From CAMPKL01 sp963805925 (GTDB taxonomy: Bacteria > Acidobacteriota > Terriglobia > Bryobacterales > UBA6623), in assembly GCA_963805925.1 (NCBI GenBank), contig CAWDWB010000009.1, positions 558,001-622,000 on the forward strand: a DNA stretch of 64,000 bases, written 5' to 3'. A program made the position numbers and the translations under genes. Positions within the stretch are counted from its first letter, which is position 1; every line of letters begins with the position of its first letter. The notes under the pieces are model-generated. The model was not told where the DNA came from. It searched no databases and worked only from the letters and a program-made list of their open reading frames with translations. This document shows positions 25,574 to 34,906 of this stretch, piece after piece.

Positions 25574-27499
25574 CTACGGCCCAAAGCCGAAGGAATTGAC
25601 CACAATACTCAACTCCCGTTCGTCGCCCGGCGGAAAGAACGCGGGTTGGGCGCGAATGACGATTCGGGCAGCGTCGCCCGGCGGCCGCTGAATCGGCGCT
25701 TCGATCACATGGCCGCCTGGGCCATCTAGGGTTCGCTCCAGCAGCAAACGGCCTCCTGCCTCCACTCTCACCTGCCGCGCCGGCGAATTGTCCGGCACGT
25801 AGAGGTCCAATTTAAAGCTCCCGACCGATTCGGGAATGGCTAGCATCGCCGAGCCGCTCGGCCCCATCCAGCGCCAAGCGTCGCTTTGAACCTCGTAGAA
25901 TCCTGACAACAACTGGCGATCCGCCGCCGGAGAATTCATGAGCAGATAGCTGTCCGTCGGTTCCGGCAAACCCAATTCGTCAGCTTCGAGCCGGTCGATC
26001 ACGCCGCCGCCGATGCCGAAAGGCAACACGCCGAATTCGCTGGAGGAATAGCCGGACCCCGAGCCGCGGCCAATCGTCCGCAAGGGGATGAGTCCTGTCG
26101 CGATCTCCCTGGTCAGAATGGGTTGGCGTGAGCCGGAAAATCCGATCGGGATCGCCGCAGAGAGTTCACTGGTAACCAGCACGGAGCCGCTGGGCAGTTC
26201 TTGGCCGGCCAGCAGCGGCTCGCCTCCCAACTGCCCCAGGTAATACCGCAATCCCCAGTCGCCGTTCGTCCAAATGCGCTTGCCCGCGACGTCGGGGCGC
26301 AAGTCCTGGACGAAAGACCTGTACTGCCCGGCGTAGCTGTACTCCGCCCCTGCCAGCGCAAGCCCCAGGGCCAGGTTGCAGATCACACCCGCGGCGAGCC
26401 AAGCCTTCGAGGAGACGCGTTGCGCCGCCAGGATCGCCAGAGCCGGCGCCAGGGGAAGCAGATAGCGGGCTGAGCCGGCATAGAAGAGCGCCAACGCGCC
26501 GCCAAAACAGACCAGCACCCACGCGGCCAGGAAACCTTCGTCCTCTTCGCGCTGCTCCGCCACGAGCCGCAGGGCAAGTCCCACGATGGCGCAGGCGCAG
26601 CCCACAGCGAGACCATAGAGGGCACGCTCGCCCCAGGAGTAGCCCGCCAGAGAGAATCCCGCCGCGACGCCGCCCAACAAGCCGATGCCCAACAATGCCG
26701 GTCCGCGCCAAAGCCAGCCTACGACGATCAACACCGGCGACAACATGAACCCCAAGTGCCCGAGCAGAGCCGCAGCGCTGCGCAACTTGCGCTCGGTGAA
26801 GAGCAAGTCGTAGCTCTGGGCGTAGACGGCCAGAGCTTCCACCGGCGCCGCGCCGACCGTGGCCCGTTCGGCCAGTTGCCACAACACGAGAGCGGCGGGA
26901 GCCGCAAGAACCGCTAGCCAAGCCGTCGTCCGGGTCCGGTCGCGATACCATGCCCAGTGCGCGAAGACCGGGACGAGGAATACGATCTGATAGCCAAAGA
27001 ATGCGCCGACAGCCATCGCCAAAGCAGAGAGGACATATCGGCGGTGCACCAGCAGGGCCCCACCCAGGGCAATGAACGCCAGCAACGGAATATCTGACTC
27101 CAACTTGTTGCCGTTGATCACAAAGGCCGGCACCGAGGCGAAGATTAACGCCGCCCACAGCGGTCGCTCCGTGAACCGCCGCGCCAGGAAGAAGACCGAG
27201 AAAACGGCTAGCAGCGAGAACCCGATGTACGCCGCGTGCAACGCAATCTCGCGCACGCCGCCCAGCACCGCCAGCAGTGCCGCCAACGTCCAAGCGACTC
27301 CCGGGGGCCGCGTGTGTCCAGCCCCCCATACGACCTTACCTTGCAAGCGGAAGCTCGTATCCAGCGGGTGCAGCGGATCGGCCAACGCGTTGTTGGCGAA
27401 GATCAGATAGAAGACGTCATCGCCCTGAATCGCCTGCGCGATGAACGGCAGGCGAATGAGCAGGACGAGGCCCAGCAGGATGAGCAGATCGCGTCTCAT
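25574..27499 (-). CDS. Membrane glycosyltransferase, GT-C fold (family 39-like)
   Basis: The 641-residue protein has ~10-12 hydrophobic helices over residues 1-~380 and a C-terminal extracytoplasmic domain of ~250 residues. The first loop holds GDDVFYLIF with two acidic residues, where PMT/ArnT-like enzymes keep their catalytic Asp, and NKLESDIPLLAF is a second acidic loop. Such enzymes transfer a sugar from a polyprenyl-phosphate donor. The donor could be made by a GT2 of the kind encoded at 8979. The substrate is unknown. It follows gcvPB by 39 bases on the same strand. Confidence 0.75.
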   Translation of the reverse strand: MRRDLLILLGLVLLIRLPFIAQAIQGDDVFYLIFANNALADPLHPLDTSFRLQGKVVWGAGHTRPPGVAWTLAALLAVLGGVREIALHAAYIGFSLLAVFSVFFLARRFTERPLWAALIFASVPAFVINGNKLESDIPLLAFIALGGALLVHRRYVLSALAMAVGAFFGYQIVFLVPVFAHWAWYRDRTRTTAWLAVLAAPAALVLWQLAERATVGAAPVEALAVYAQSYDLLFTERKLRSAAALLGHLGFMLSPVLIVVGWLWRGPALLGIGLLGGVAAGFSLAGYSWGERALYGLAVGCACAIVGLALRLVAEQREEDEGFLAAWVLVCFGGALALFYAGSARYLLPLAPALAILAAQRVSSKAWLAAGVICNLALGLALAGAEYSYAGQYRSFVQDLRPDVAGKRIWTNGDWGLRYYLGQLGGEPLLAGQELPSGSVLVTSELSAAIPIGFSGSRQPILTREIATGLIPLRTIGRGSGSGYSSSEFGVLPFGIGGGVIDRLEADELGLPEPTDSYLLMNSPAADRQLLSGFYEVQSDAWRWMGPSGSAMLAIPESVGSFKLDLYVPDNSPARQVRVEAGGRLLLERTLDGPGGHVIEAPIQRPPGDAARIVIRAQPAFFPPGDERELSIVVNSFGFGP

Positions 27500-27538
27500 C
27501 GAAGCCCACAGTGTATAGAACCGCGGCCGCCGACCGGT

Positions 27539-29026
27539 TTATTCGGCGGCGGGCGGTTCCCACTTCACAATTGGATTGCGAGCCGCCAGCGTCTCGTTCA
27601 CCCGGCTGGTGCGCGTTGAGTGCGGCGCGCTCCTCACCAGTTCCGGATCGGACTCGACTTCTGCCGCGATCGAGCGCATCGCGTCGATGAACAGATCCAG
27701 TTCCTGGCGGCTCTCCGTCTCGGTCGGCTCAATCATCAAGGCCCCGTGCACAATCAGCGGGAAGCTCACCGTATAGGGATGGAAGCCGTAGTCGATCAGC
27801 CGCTTGGCAATATCGCCGGTCTTGATGCCCTGCTTGGTCTGCTTCTGATCGGAAAACACTACTTCATGCATCGCCGGCGACTTGTACGGCAAGTGATAGA
27901 GATCTTCGATACCCTTGCGGATGTAATTGGCGTTCAACACCGCATCGAGGGTCGCGTTCTTCAGTCCGTTGCCGCCGTGCGCCAAGGTATAAGCCAGGGC
28001 TCGCACCAGGACGCCGAAGTTGCCGTAGAACGCGCGAACGCGTCCGATCGACCCGGGCGCCTCGGTGACCGTCTTGTACGTCTCGCCGTCTTTCACCACG
28101 CGCGGCAGCGGAAGATGCGGCGTCAAGTGCGACTTGACGGCAACCGGGCCCGCTCCGGGCCCTCCGCCGCCATGCGGCGTCGAGAACGTCTTGTGCAGGT
28201 TCAAGTGCATGACGTCGACGCCGAAGTCGCCGGGCCGCGCCCAACCGACGAGCGCATTCATATTGGCGCCGTCCATGTAGAGCTGTGCGCCGCGCGAGTG
28301 CAACAACTCGGCCACCTTGGCGATGTCTTCTTCGAAGATGCCGACCGTGTTGGGGTTGGTCATCATCAAGGCCGCCGTCGTGTCGTCGACAGCGGCTTCG
28401 AGCGCGGCGAAATCGATGAGGCCGCGTTCGGTCGAAGGGATTTCCTTCACTTCGTAGCCGGCCATCGCGGCCGTGGCGGGATTCGTGCCGTGCGCCGAGT
28501 CGGGAATCAACACGGTCTTGCGCGCGTCGCCCTGCGCCTCAAGATAGGCCCGGATCATCAAGATGCCGGTTAGCTCGCCATGCGCTCCCGCAGCCGGTTG
28601 CAGCGTGACGGCATCCATGCCGGTGATCTCGGCCAGATACATCTCCAAATCGTGCTGGATTCGCAAAGCCCCCTGGGCCAAGTGTTCGGGCTGATAGGGA
28701 TGCGCCCAAGCGATGCCGTCCAAGCGCGCGACGTGCTCGTTGACGCGCGGGTTGTACTTCATCGTGCAAGAGCCTAGCGGATAGAGCCCCAGGTCGATGG
28801 CGTAGTTCCAAGTCGAAAGCCGCGTGTAGTGGCGAATGACGTCGACTTCGCTCACTTCCGGGAAGTGCGGAATCTCCGTGCGAACGTTCCCCGCCCCGAG
28901 CGCTTCCTCGGGATCCACGACGGGTACGTCGAGCGCCGGTAACTGGTAGCCGTCTTTGCCGGGCGACGAGCGTTCGAAGATGAGCGGTTCGTTCTGCGTT
29001 TGGTGCGGTCTTACTTTCTTAATCAT
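27539..29026 (-). CDS. gcvPB: Glycine dehydrogenase (decarboxylating) subunit 2
   Basis: This is the PLP-carrying half of the split P-protein. Lys279 in NLHKTFSTPHGGGGPG is the Schiff-base lysine. DSAHGTNPATAAMAGY and MDGANMNALVGWARPGD are typical family blocks. The 495-residue length is standard for the two-subunit type. It is the last gene of the gcvT-gcvH-gcvPA-gcvPB series. It works with subunit 1 to decarboxylate glycine and load the lipoyl arm of GcvH. Confidence 0.97.
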   Translation of the reverse strand: MIKKVRPHQTQNEPLIFERSSPGKDGYQLPALDVPVVDPEEALGAGNVRTEIPHFPEVSEVDVIRHYTRLSTWNYAIDLGLYPLGSCTMKYNPRVNEHVARLDGIAWAHPYQPEHLAQGALRIQHDLEMYLAEITGMDAVTLQPAAGAHGELTGILMIRAYLEAQGDARKTVLIPDSAHGTNPATAAMAGYEVKEIPSTERGLIDFAALEAAVDDTTAALMMTNPNTVGIFEEDIAKVAELLHSRGAQLYMDGANMNALVGWARPGDFGVDVMHLNLHKTFSTPHGGGGPGAGPVAVKSHLTPHLPLPRVVKDGETYKTVTEAPGSIGRVRAFYGNFGVLVRALAYTLAHGGNGLKNATLDAVLNANYIRKGIEDLYHLPYKSPAMHEVVFSDQKQTKQGIKTGDIAKRLIDYGFHPYTVSFPLIVHGALMIEPTETESRQELDLFIDAMRSIAAEVESDPELVRSAPHSTRTSRVNETLAARNPIVKWEPPAAE

Positions 29027-29036
29027 GGCTGCACCG

Positions 29037-30353
29037 TTAGAACGCTTCCGCGAAGCGATCCATCTCTTCCTGGCGGTTCATCTCTGTGGCACAGACCAAC
29101 ATTGCACCTTCGAGCGGCCCCTTCAGCTCGTAGCCGCCGACGACTTTCTTGGCGAGTGCGCGACGGTTCACGTCCGCCGCCGTGCCCCCCATGGGACGAA
29201 CCACAAACTCATTGAAGTACGGCCCTGTGAACTCCAACGCTGCACCTCTCGCCCGCAATACCGTCTCCAGGTAGCGGGCCTTGGCGATGTTCTGCTCTGC
29301 TAGCTCGCGCAAGCCCGCCTTGCCGAAAACCGTCATATAGACGGTCGCCATCAAAGCGACGAGCGCCTGATTCGTACAGATATTCGACGTAGCCTTCGCC
29401 CGGCGAATGTGTTGCTCACGGGTGGATAGCGTTAAGCAAAACGCCCGTCTGCCGTCCGCGTCGACCGTCTCACCCGCTAATCTTCCCGGCATCTGGCGAA
29501 TGAACTTGCTCTTCGCCGCCAGCACGCCGCAGGAAGGTCCGCCAAAAGAAGGTGGATGCGCAAACGACTGCATCTCTCCAGCGACAATATCGGCAGCCGT
29601 CGGCGGCTTCACGATCCCCATGGCCACCGATTCGGTAAACATGACGATCAGCAACGCGCCGTGGAGATGCACGCGCTCGGCGATCTCGTCGATCTGCTCG
29701 ACGATGCCGAAGAAGTTCGGCGACTGCACAATTAGCGCCGCAGTCTGATCGTCGAGTTGCGACTCAAGATCGTCGAGATCCAGTTGTCCGCTCTCGGCGT
29801 CGTACTTTACCTGCTGGCGCGGCGCCTCGAGATGTTTCAAGTACGTGTCGAGAACCTCGTTGTACTCCGGGTGCAGCGACCCGGCGACCAGCAACTTATC
29901 GCGTCCCGTGATGCGCATGGCCATCATGGCCGCCTCTGGCGTAGCGGTCGAGCCGTCGTACATCGAAGCGTTGGCGACGTCCATGCCGGTCAGCTGCGCC
30001 ACCATCGTCTGGAATTCAAAAATTGCCGTCAGTACGCCTTGCGAAATCTCAGCCTGATAAGGCGTGTAGGAAGTCAAAAACTCTCCGCGCGTCACTAGCG
30101 CATCGATCACCACCGGGCGAAAGTGACGATACGAACCCGCGCCGAGGAACGACGAATAATCAGCCGCACCCTCCGAGGCTCGCGCCTTGAAGTAGTCGAT
30201 GATCTCGTACTCAGAGATTCCGTCCGGGATATCCAGCGGGCGGTTCAGCCGCAGTTCGGACGGCAAATGAGCAAACAGACCTTCCGGCGTGCTGTGACCC
30301 AGCGACCGCAACATCTCTTCGCGTTCTTGAGGACTCTTCGGAAGGTATCGCAA
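29037..30353 (-). CDS. gcvPA: Glycine dehydrogenase (decarboxylating) subunit 1
   Basis: The 438-residue first half of the split P-protein starts MRYLPKSPQEREEML and carries SSFLGAGSYRHFRPVVID, TSYTPYQAEISQGVL and NASMYDGSTATPEA, all typical of GcvPA. FAHPPSFGGPSCGVLAAK is near the subunit interface. It starts five bases after gcvH and ends ten before gcvPB. Confidence 0.97.
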   Translation of the reverse strand: MRYLPKSPQEREEMLRSLGHSTPEGLFAHLPSELRLNRPLDIPDGISEYEIIDYFKARASEGAADYSSFLGAGSYRHFRPVVIDALVTRGEFLTSYTPYQAEISQGVLTAIFEFQTMVAQLTGMDVANASMYDGSTATPEAAMMAMRITGRDKLLVAGSLHPEYNEVLDTYLKHLEAPRQQVKYDAESGQLDLDDLESQLDDQTAALIVQSPNFFGIVEQIDEIAERVHLHGALLIVMFTESVAMGIVKPPTAADIVAGEMQSFAHPPSFGGPSCGVLAAKSKFIRQMPGRLAGETVDADGRRAFCLTLSTREQHIRRAKATSNICTNQALVALMATVYMTVFGKAGLRELAEQNIAKARYLETVLRARGAALEFTGPYFNEFVVRPMGGTAADVNRRALAKKVVGGYELKGPLEGAMLVCATEMNRQEEMDRFAEAF

Positions 30354-30357
30354 GCGA

Positions 30358-30747
30358 TTAGGACTCCGTCTCGGCTGCGACGTACTGTTGGTAGTCCTCG
30401 GCCGACATGAGCGAGTCCAACTCCGCCTTGTTGGCCAGCTTGGCCTTCACCAGCCAGCCGTCGCCGTGGGGATCTTCGTTGATCTTCTCGGGCGCATCGA
30501 TCAGCGCTTCGTTGATCTCGACGACGTCTCCGCTAATCGGCGAGTAAATATCCGAGACAGCCTTGACGGACTCGACCGTTCCGAACGTCTGTCCCGCGTG
30601 TAACTTGGCGTCCGCAGCAGGCAACTCGACAAAGACGACGTCGCCCAGCTGATCCTGCGCGTGGGACGTGATGCCGATCGTGGCAACATCCCCGGCGACG
30701 CTCACCCACTCGTGTTCCTTGGTGTAGCGGTAGTCCTTCGGATACAT
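30358..30747 (-). CDS. gcvH: Glycine cleavage system H protein
   Basis: The 129-residue lipoyl carrier has the lipoylated Lys62 in TVESVKAVSDIYSP and the family start RYTKEHEWV. ATG 30747 is chosen because it begins the conserved fold; the longer frame from 30807 overlaps gcvT. It shuttles the aminomethyl group between the P and T proteins. Confidence 0.97.
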   Translation of the reverse strand: MYPKDYRYTKEHEWVSVAGDVATIGITSHAQDQLGDVVFVELPAADAKLHAGQTFGTVESVKAVSDIYSPISGDVVEINEALIDAPEKINEDPHGDGWLVKAKLANKAELDSLMSAEDYQQYVAAETES

Positions 30748-30757
30748 AACTCGTCTC

Positions 30758-31876
30758 TCAGTCCTTCTTTCGCGAGTAGAAAGGCAGCGGCACGATCTCG
30801 GCCTCAACCCCTCGGGTACGCACTTGGATGTCGATCATGCCGCCGCTCTTGGCGACATCGGTTCGCAACAGAGCCATGCCGATGTTCTTGTCGAGGAAGG
30901 GCGCCGGCGATCCGCTGGTCACAAAGCCGACCGGCTCGTCTCCCCTCATCACAGGGTAGCCGTCCCGGGCGATTCCCCGCCCTCTCATTTCAAATCCCAC
31001 GAGCTTGCGCGGCACGCCGTCTTGCTTCTGCTTGAGCAACGCGTCGCGGCCCACGAAGTCGCCCTTATTGAGCTTGACGATCCAGCCAAGACCCGCTTCG
31101 AGGGGCGTGATGTCTTCGCTGATCTCGTGGCCGTGCAGCGCCATCGCCGCCTCCAGCCGCAGCGTATTTCGGCAGCCCAGCCCACAGGGAATAATGTCAA
31201 ACTCGGCGCCGGCCTTCAGCAAAGCGTCCCACAAGCGTTCGGCCTCGTCCGGCGCCACGTAGATCTCGAAGCCGTCTTCGCCGGTATAGCCCGTGCGCGC
31301 GATGATCGCCGGCGCACCCGATACTTTGCCCTCGGTGAACCAGTAGTAGCGAATGTCGCTCAGCGGAGTATCGGTCAGCTTCTGCAGCGTCGCCAAGCCC
31401 TTGGGCCCTTGAACGGCGATCTGTGCGTAACGGTCGCTCACGAATTGCACGTCCGTCCCTGCCAACTGATTAAGCGATTGAATCTGCTCGAAGTCCGTGT
31501 CTTGGTTGCCGGCATTCACGCACAGGAAGAAACGCTCGTCCGAAAACCGGTGGACGAGCAAATCATCGATGAATCCGCCTCGCTCGTTTAGCAGTCCGCT
31601 GTACTGAGCCTGCCCGTCTTTGAGGCTAGCGGCCCGGTTTGAAGTGGCCAACTCAACTAGATCAAGCGCTTGCGGTCCAGCGACTTCGATCTCGCCCATG
31701 TGGCTGACGTCAAACAGCCCGACCGAGCGGCGGACGGCCATATGTTCGGCGACTAGGCCAGAGTACTCTACCGGCATGTCCCAGCCGCCAAAATCCACCA
31801 TCCGCGCTCCCGCGGAGCGGTGAACGGCGTTCAGTGGAGTCTTCTTAAGCGTTGCTTCTGTGGCGTCGGCGGCCAT
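30758..31876 (-). CDS. gcvT: Glycine cleavage system T protein (aminomethyltransferase)
   Basis: GcvT moves the methylene group from GcvH to tetrahydrofolate. Family motifs are MVDFGGWDMPVEYSG, GLFDVSHMGEIEV, ARTGYTGEDGFEIYV and PCGLGCRNTLRLEAAM. The length of 372 residues is normal. ATG 31876 is preferred over TTG 31897. It heads the gcv operon; the short gap to the divergent stress-protein gene contains the promoter but shows no glycine-riboswitch signature. Confidence 0.97.
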   Translation of the reverse strand: MAADATEATLKKTPLNAVHRSAGARMVDFGGWDMPVEYSGLVAEHMAVRRSVGLFDVSHMGEIEVAGPQALDLVELATSNRAASLKDGQAQYSGLLNERGGFIDDLLVHRFSDERFFLCVNAGNQDTDFEQIQSLNQLAGTDVQFVSDRYAQIAVQGPKGLATLQKLTDTPLSDIRYYWFTEGKVSGAPAIIARTGYTGEDGFEIYVAPDEAERLWDALLKAGAEFDIIPCGLGCRNTLRLEAAMALHGHEISEDITPLEAGLGWIVKLNKGDFVGRDALLKQKQDGVPRKLVGFEMRGRGIARDGYPVMRGDEPVGFVTSGSPAPFLDKNIGMALLRTDVAKSGGMIDIQVRTRGVEAEIVPLPFYSRKKD

Positions 31877-32017
31877 CGAGGGAGAAAAGACCCTCAAGCT
31901 AGCACCGCCGCGACGAAGGTGTCAATGAACGGAACAGGATCGCCCTCCAGCGTTGTTTGGCGCCCACCAGAATGGCCCAAAACGTGCACAATTAGGAGAC
32001 GAAAAGGAAGGTTGACC

Positions 32018-32884
32018 ATGCTGTCTATCAAGCACATCCTCACGCCCGTAGACTTTTCCGAACGCTCCGACGCCGCGGCGGTCGAAGCGGCTCGCTTGGC
32101 GGAAGTTTTCGGCGCCGCCCTGACGGTTTTGCATGTGGAGCCTTCGCTGGAGGCACATGCGGGTTATCAAACTCTGTCGCAAATCGATGCGAGTGAAAAG
32201 ACCCAACTTGAGGCATCTCACCAGTTGGAAGGCAAACTCCGGGGCCTAGCAGCCAAGTTGTCGCCCAAAGCCTCCAGCGTTCTAGCAGCCGGTGACCCTC
32301 TTACCCGCATCGAAGAGTACGCAAAAAGCCACTCCGTCGATCTCATCGTCCTCGGCACGCATGGACGCGGCGGATTCAGACGCTTCTTGCTTGGCTCGCT
32401 TACCTCCAAGCTATTGCACGACATGCCGATTCCGATCGTGACGGGAGCCCATCTGGAAGAGCATGCGGCGTTCCCTGCGAAGATCACCCATGTGGGCTGC
32501 GCCCTGGGCCTGAGTAACTTGGACGACTGCGAGCGCATCCTAAGTTGGGCCGGTGACTTAGCCCAACTCGTCGGAGCTAAACTCACCGTCATTCATGTCC
32601 CGCAGGACGTCAACCCGGGTTCCTTCATTGATCCCGAGACGCGTAAGGCGCTGCGCGAGAATGCGGCGAAACAGATCGCCGCACTCGTGGGAAAAACCGG
32701 GGTCGACGCGGATGTGGTGATCGAAGGCGGCTCTGTGATGGATACCGTCACGGAGGCACTCACCGGGAAACGCTGCGATGCGTTGGTGATTGGCCGCACC
32801 GCCCAACATGGCGCCTTTCAAGTCGGCCACGCGGATGGCTACGCACTGATCCGCCAATCGCCGGTACCGGTGTTCAGCGTCTAG
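32018..32884 (+). CDS. Universal stress protein, two UspA domains
   Basis: The first domain (IKHILTPVDFSERSDAAAVE...) has the complete nucleotide-binding end LIVLGTHGRGGFRRFLLGSLTSKLL. The second has a weaker version (ALVIGRTAQHGAFQVGHAD). ATG 32018 is supported by AGGAG and GGAAGG upstream; the frame extends to 31820 without a better start. It is the second two-domain UspA protein in the window, oriented away from gcvT. Confidence 0.92.
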   Translation: MLSIKHILTPVDFSERSDAAAVEAARLAEVFGAALTVLHVEPSLEAHAGYQTLSQIDASEKTQLEASHQLEGKLRGLAAKLSPKASSVLAAGDPLTRIEEYAKSHSVDLIVLGTHGRGGFRRFLLGSLTSKLLHDMPIPIVTGAHLEEHAAFPAKITHVGCALGLSNLDDCERILSWAGDLAQLVGAKLTVIHVPQDVNPGSFIDPETRKALRENAAKQIAALVGKTGVDADVVIEGGSVMDTVTEALTGKRCDALVIGRTAQHGAFQVGHADGYALIRQSPVPVFSV

Positions 32885-32929
32885 CCGCCGTCGGAAACGT
32901 CGGCAAACCCGGCTAGAATAACAGCGGGA

Positions 32930-33370
32930 ATGCTCGCTGGACGCCGCACGCTCGCGCTCGACTGGGGCAAGGCCCGCATCGGGCTGGCGATCACCGATGA
33001 GAGCGATGCCTACGTACAGACCTTGCCGACGCTCCATCGCAAGAATCGGGCAACCGATCTCGGCGAGTTGAGCCGCATCATTGCAGACAACAGCGTCTCC
33101 ACCTTGGTCGTCGGCGCGCCTCTGCACTTGGACGGCAACGTCAGTCCGTCCTCCTCGCAAGCCGAGCAACTGGGCCGAACTTTGGCGAAGCGTTGCGGCG
33201 TCGAATTGGTTTTATGGGATGAGCGGCTCACCAGCGTTGAGGCCGAGGAAATCCTAGCGGCACGCGGCGGCAAGCGTAGGCCCGGCGACGTCGACCGTGT
33301 CGCAGCGGCGCTCATCCTCCAAAGCTACCTCGAGAACCGGCCCGCGGCGGCAAGCGGGGGAACTCGCTGA
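32930..33370 (+). CDS. ruvX: Putative pre-16S rRNA nuclease / Holliday junction resolvase YqgF
   Basis: The RNase H-like fold is seen in LALDWGKARIGLAITD with the first catalytic Asp, LVVGAPLHLDG, VLWDERLTSVEAEEIL and the end DVDRVAAALILQSYL with a late acidic residue. The length of 146 residues is normal. It lies three bases ahead of mltG, a gene pair (yqgF-mltG) seen in many bacteria. Confidence 0.93.
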   Translation: MLAGRRTLALDWGKARIGLAITDESDAYVQTLPTLHRKNRATDLGELSRIIADNSVSTLVVGAPLHLDGNVSPSSSQAEQLGRTLAKRCGVELVLWDERLTSVEAEEILAARGGKRRPGDVDRVAAALILQSYLENRPAAASGGTR

Positions 33371-33373
33371 ACG

Positions 33374-34384
33374 ATGGCCCGCTTCATTCGTAGAGCACTC
33401 GCGTTTCTGCTCGTCGCTGCGGTGATTGCCGGGGCATATCTCTATTCCGAGATCAACAAGCCCTACGGAGACTTCCCTGAACCGGTGGTTTTTGAATATG
33501 TGCGCGGCGCCGCGGGCGCCGAGACCGCCGCTGCCTTGGAACAGCTCGGCGTCGTCCGCTCCCGTTGGCTTTTTCTGGCAGCCCGCGCCCTCAAGCCCGG
33601 AGCCGTACTGATGGCCGGCGAGTACCGGTTCTCGGCGCCGGATACGCCTGCGGGTATCCTGGCCAAGTTCGCCAAGGGCGACGTCTTCCTGCATCCGTTG
33701 ACCATCCCGGAAGGCCTGACCAGGTTCGAAGTTTCCCGCCTAGTGGCCGACGCCGGCTACGCCGACGAGGATGAGTTTTTGAAGCTCACCGCAGATCCGG
33801 CCCCCATTCACGATCTCTTTCCCGAGGCGAAATCCCTCGAAGGCTGCCTGTTTCCCGAGACCTACAGCCTCGCCAAGACGGCCACCGGCGAGCAGATCCT
33901 TGCCGCGATGCTGGCCAACTTCCGCCGCGCCTTTGCCGCCGCCTCGCAAGGCGTAGAGACGGAGCTGAGCCCCTATGAAACGTTGACCCTAGCGTCGCTA
34001 ATCGAGAAAGAGAGCGGCGTCCCCAGCGAGAGACCGCTCATCTCGGCCGTCTTCCACAACCGTCTCCAGCGAGGCATGTTGCTGCAGTGCGATCCGACGA
34101 TCATCTACGGCCTGCTCGTCGAAGACCGCTACCGCGGCGCCATCCACGTGAGCGACCTGAAAGATCCCCATCCCTACAACACCTATGTCCATGCCGGTTT
34201 GCCGCCCGGCCCCATCGCCAACCCCGGCGAGGAATCCTTGCGCGCGGCGCTGTCTCCCGCCGACTCGGACTACATTTTCTTCGTCGCCAACCCCGGCGAC
34301 GCAGGCGATCACTCCTTTTCCTCGTCGCTGAGGGAACACAACGCGGCCGTAGCGCGCCTGCGCGCCGCCCGCAAAAAGCCGTGA
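33374..34384 (+). CDS. mltG: Endolytic murein transglycosylase
   Basis: MltG cuts nascent glycan strands at the inner membrane. There is one N-terminal membrane helix (ALAFLLVAAVIAGAYLY), then LysM-like and YceG domains. LASLIEKESGVPSERPLISA holds the catalytic Glu, followed by VFHNRLQRGMLLQCDPTIIYG and HPYNTYVHAGLPPGPIANPG. The 336-residue length is normal. Its TGA overlaps the GTG of the next gene (GTGA). Confidence 0.95.
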   Translation: MARFIRRALAFLLVAAVIAGAYLYSEINKPYGDFPEPVVFEYVRGAAGAETAAALEQLGVVRSRWLFLAARALKPGAVLMAGEYRFSAPDTPAGILAKFAKGDVFLHPLTIPEGLTRFEVSRLVADAGYADEDEFLKLTADPAPIHDLFPEAKSLEGCLFPETYSLAKTATGEQILAAMLANFRRAFAAASQGVETELSPYETLTLASLIEKESGVPSERPLISAVFHNRLQRGMLLQCDPTIIYGLLVEDRYRGAIHVSDLKDPHPYNTYVHAGLPPGPIANPGEESLRAALSPADSDYIFFVANPGDAGDHSFSSSLREHNAAVARLRAARKKP

Positions 34385-34893
34385 CGGGCGAGGGCAAGAA
34401 GCCGTCGATGCGCAGCGTCGTCAACGAGTTTGTCGCTCGCAATGCCGGGGCCGAGATCGGGCAAGACGCATTGGAAACTCTGCGCAGGCAGATCGCCGCG
34501 CAACGAGGCGGCACTCGGCCTAGCCGCCCGGCCGTCCTGGAACTCCTACTGGCGACCGACGCGGAGATTAGCCGCGCGATCGGCGGGTTCGCGCCCGACT
34601 TGCGCGGACGCGTCCACATCGGCGACCCCGGCTCCGCCGAGGCGTCGCTCATCGAAATGACCAGCGAATACGCGCAAGCCCGCCAGGCCGGCGATTCGGC
34701 GCGCGCCGCCGATTGCCGCCGCGCGGTGCAGCATGGTCAACAGAGACTCGGCTTCCTGCTGGGCCGCCCCAATTTATCGGATGAGAAGCGTCGCGAGAAG
34801 TCCGAGTTGAGGGAATGGTTTCGAGTTTGGCTCGAGGCGCCCGAATTGTTCCCCGACTGGGTCCTTCTTCGACGCCGTCATAACCCGGACTGA
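34381..34893 (+). CDS. Conserved-looking protein of unknown function, coupled to mltG
   Basis: The 170-residue product is charged and helical, without membrane segments or signal peptide. Features are LETLRRQIAAQRGG, an Ala/Arg-rich middle (ARQAGDSARAADCRRAVQ), EMTSEYAQARQAGD and the Trp-rich end WFRVWLEAPELFPDWVLLR. The GTG at 34381 overlaps the mltG stop; an ATG at 34408 is also possible. No family was recognised. Confidence 0.7.
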   Translation: MTGEGKKPSMRSVVNEFVARNAGAEIGQDALETLRRQIAAQRGGTRPSRPAVLELLLATDAEISRAIGGFAPDLRGRVHIGDPGSAEASLIEMTSEYAQARQAGDSARAADCRRAVQHGQQRLGFLLGRPNLSDEKRREKSELREWFRVWLEAPELFPDWVLLRRRHNPD

Positions 34894-34897
34894 TTGT

Positions 34898-34903
34898 TAT
34901 AAT
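34898..34903 (+). promoter_or_regulatory. Perfect TATAAT -10 hexamer four bases before a start codon
   Basis: TATAAT lies between the stop at 34893 and the GTG at 34907. If used, transcription would begin near 34910, at the TTG of the lipoprotein gene, giving a leaderless message. No good -35 hexamer is present. Confidence 0.4.
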
Positions 34904-34906
34904 CGG

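Noticed and set aside
31877..32017. Glycine riboswitch ahead of gcvT
   Set aside because: The gap is about 140 bases, shared with a divergent gene, and lacks the conserved tandem aptamer features that could be recognised.
32018..32884. Longer start at 31820 for the second universal stress protein
   Set aside because: The extra residues are antisense to gcvT, while ATG 32018 has two good ribosome-site matches and starts the UspA fold.
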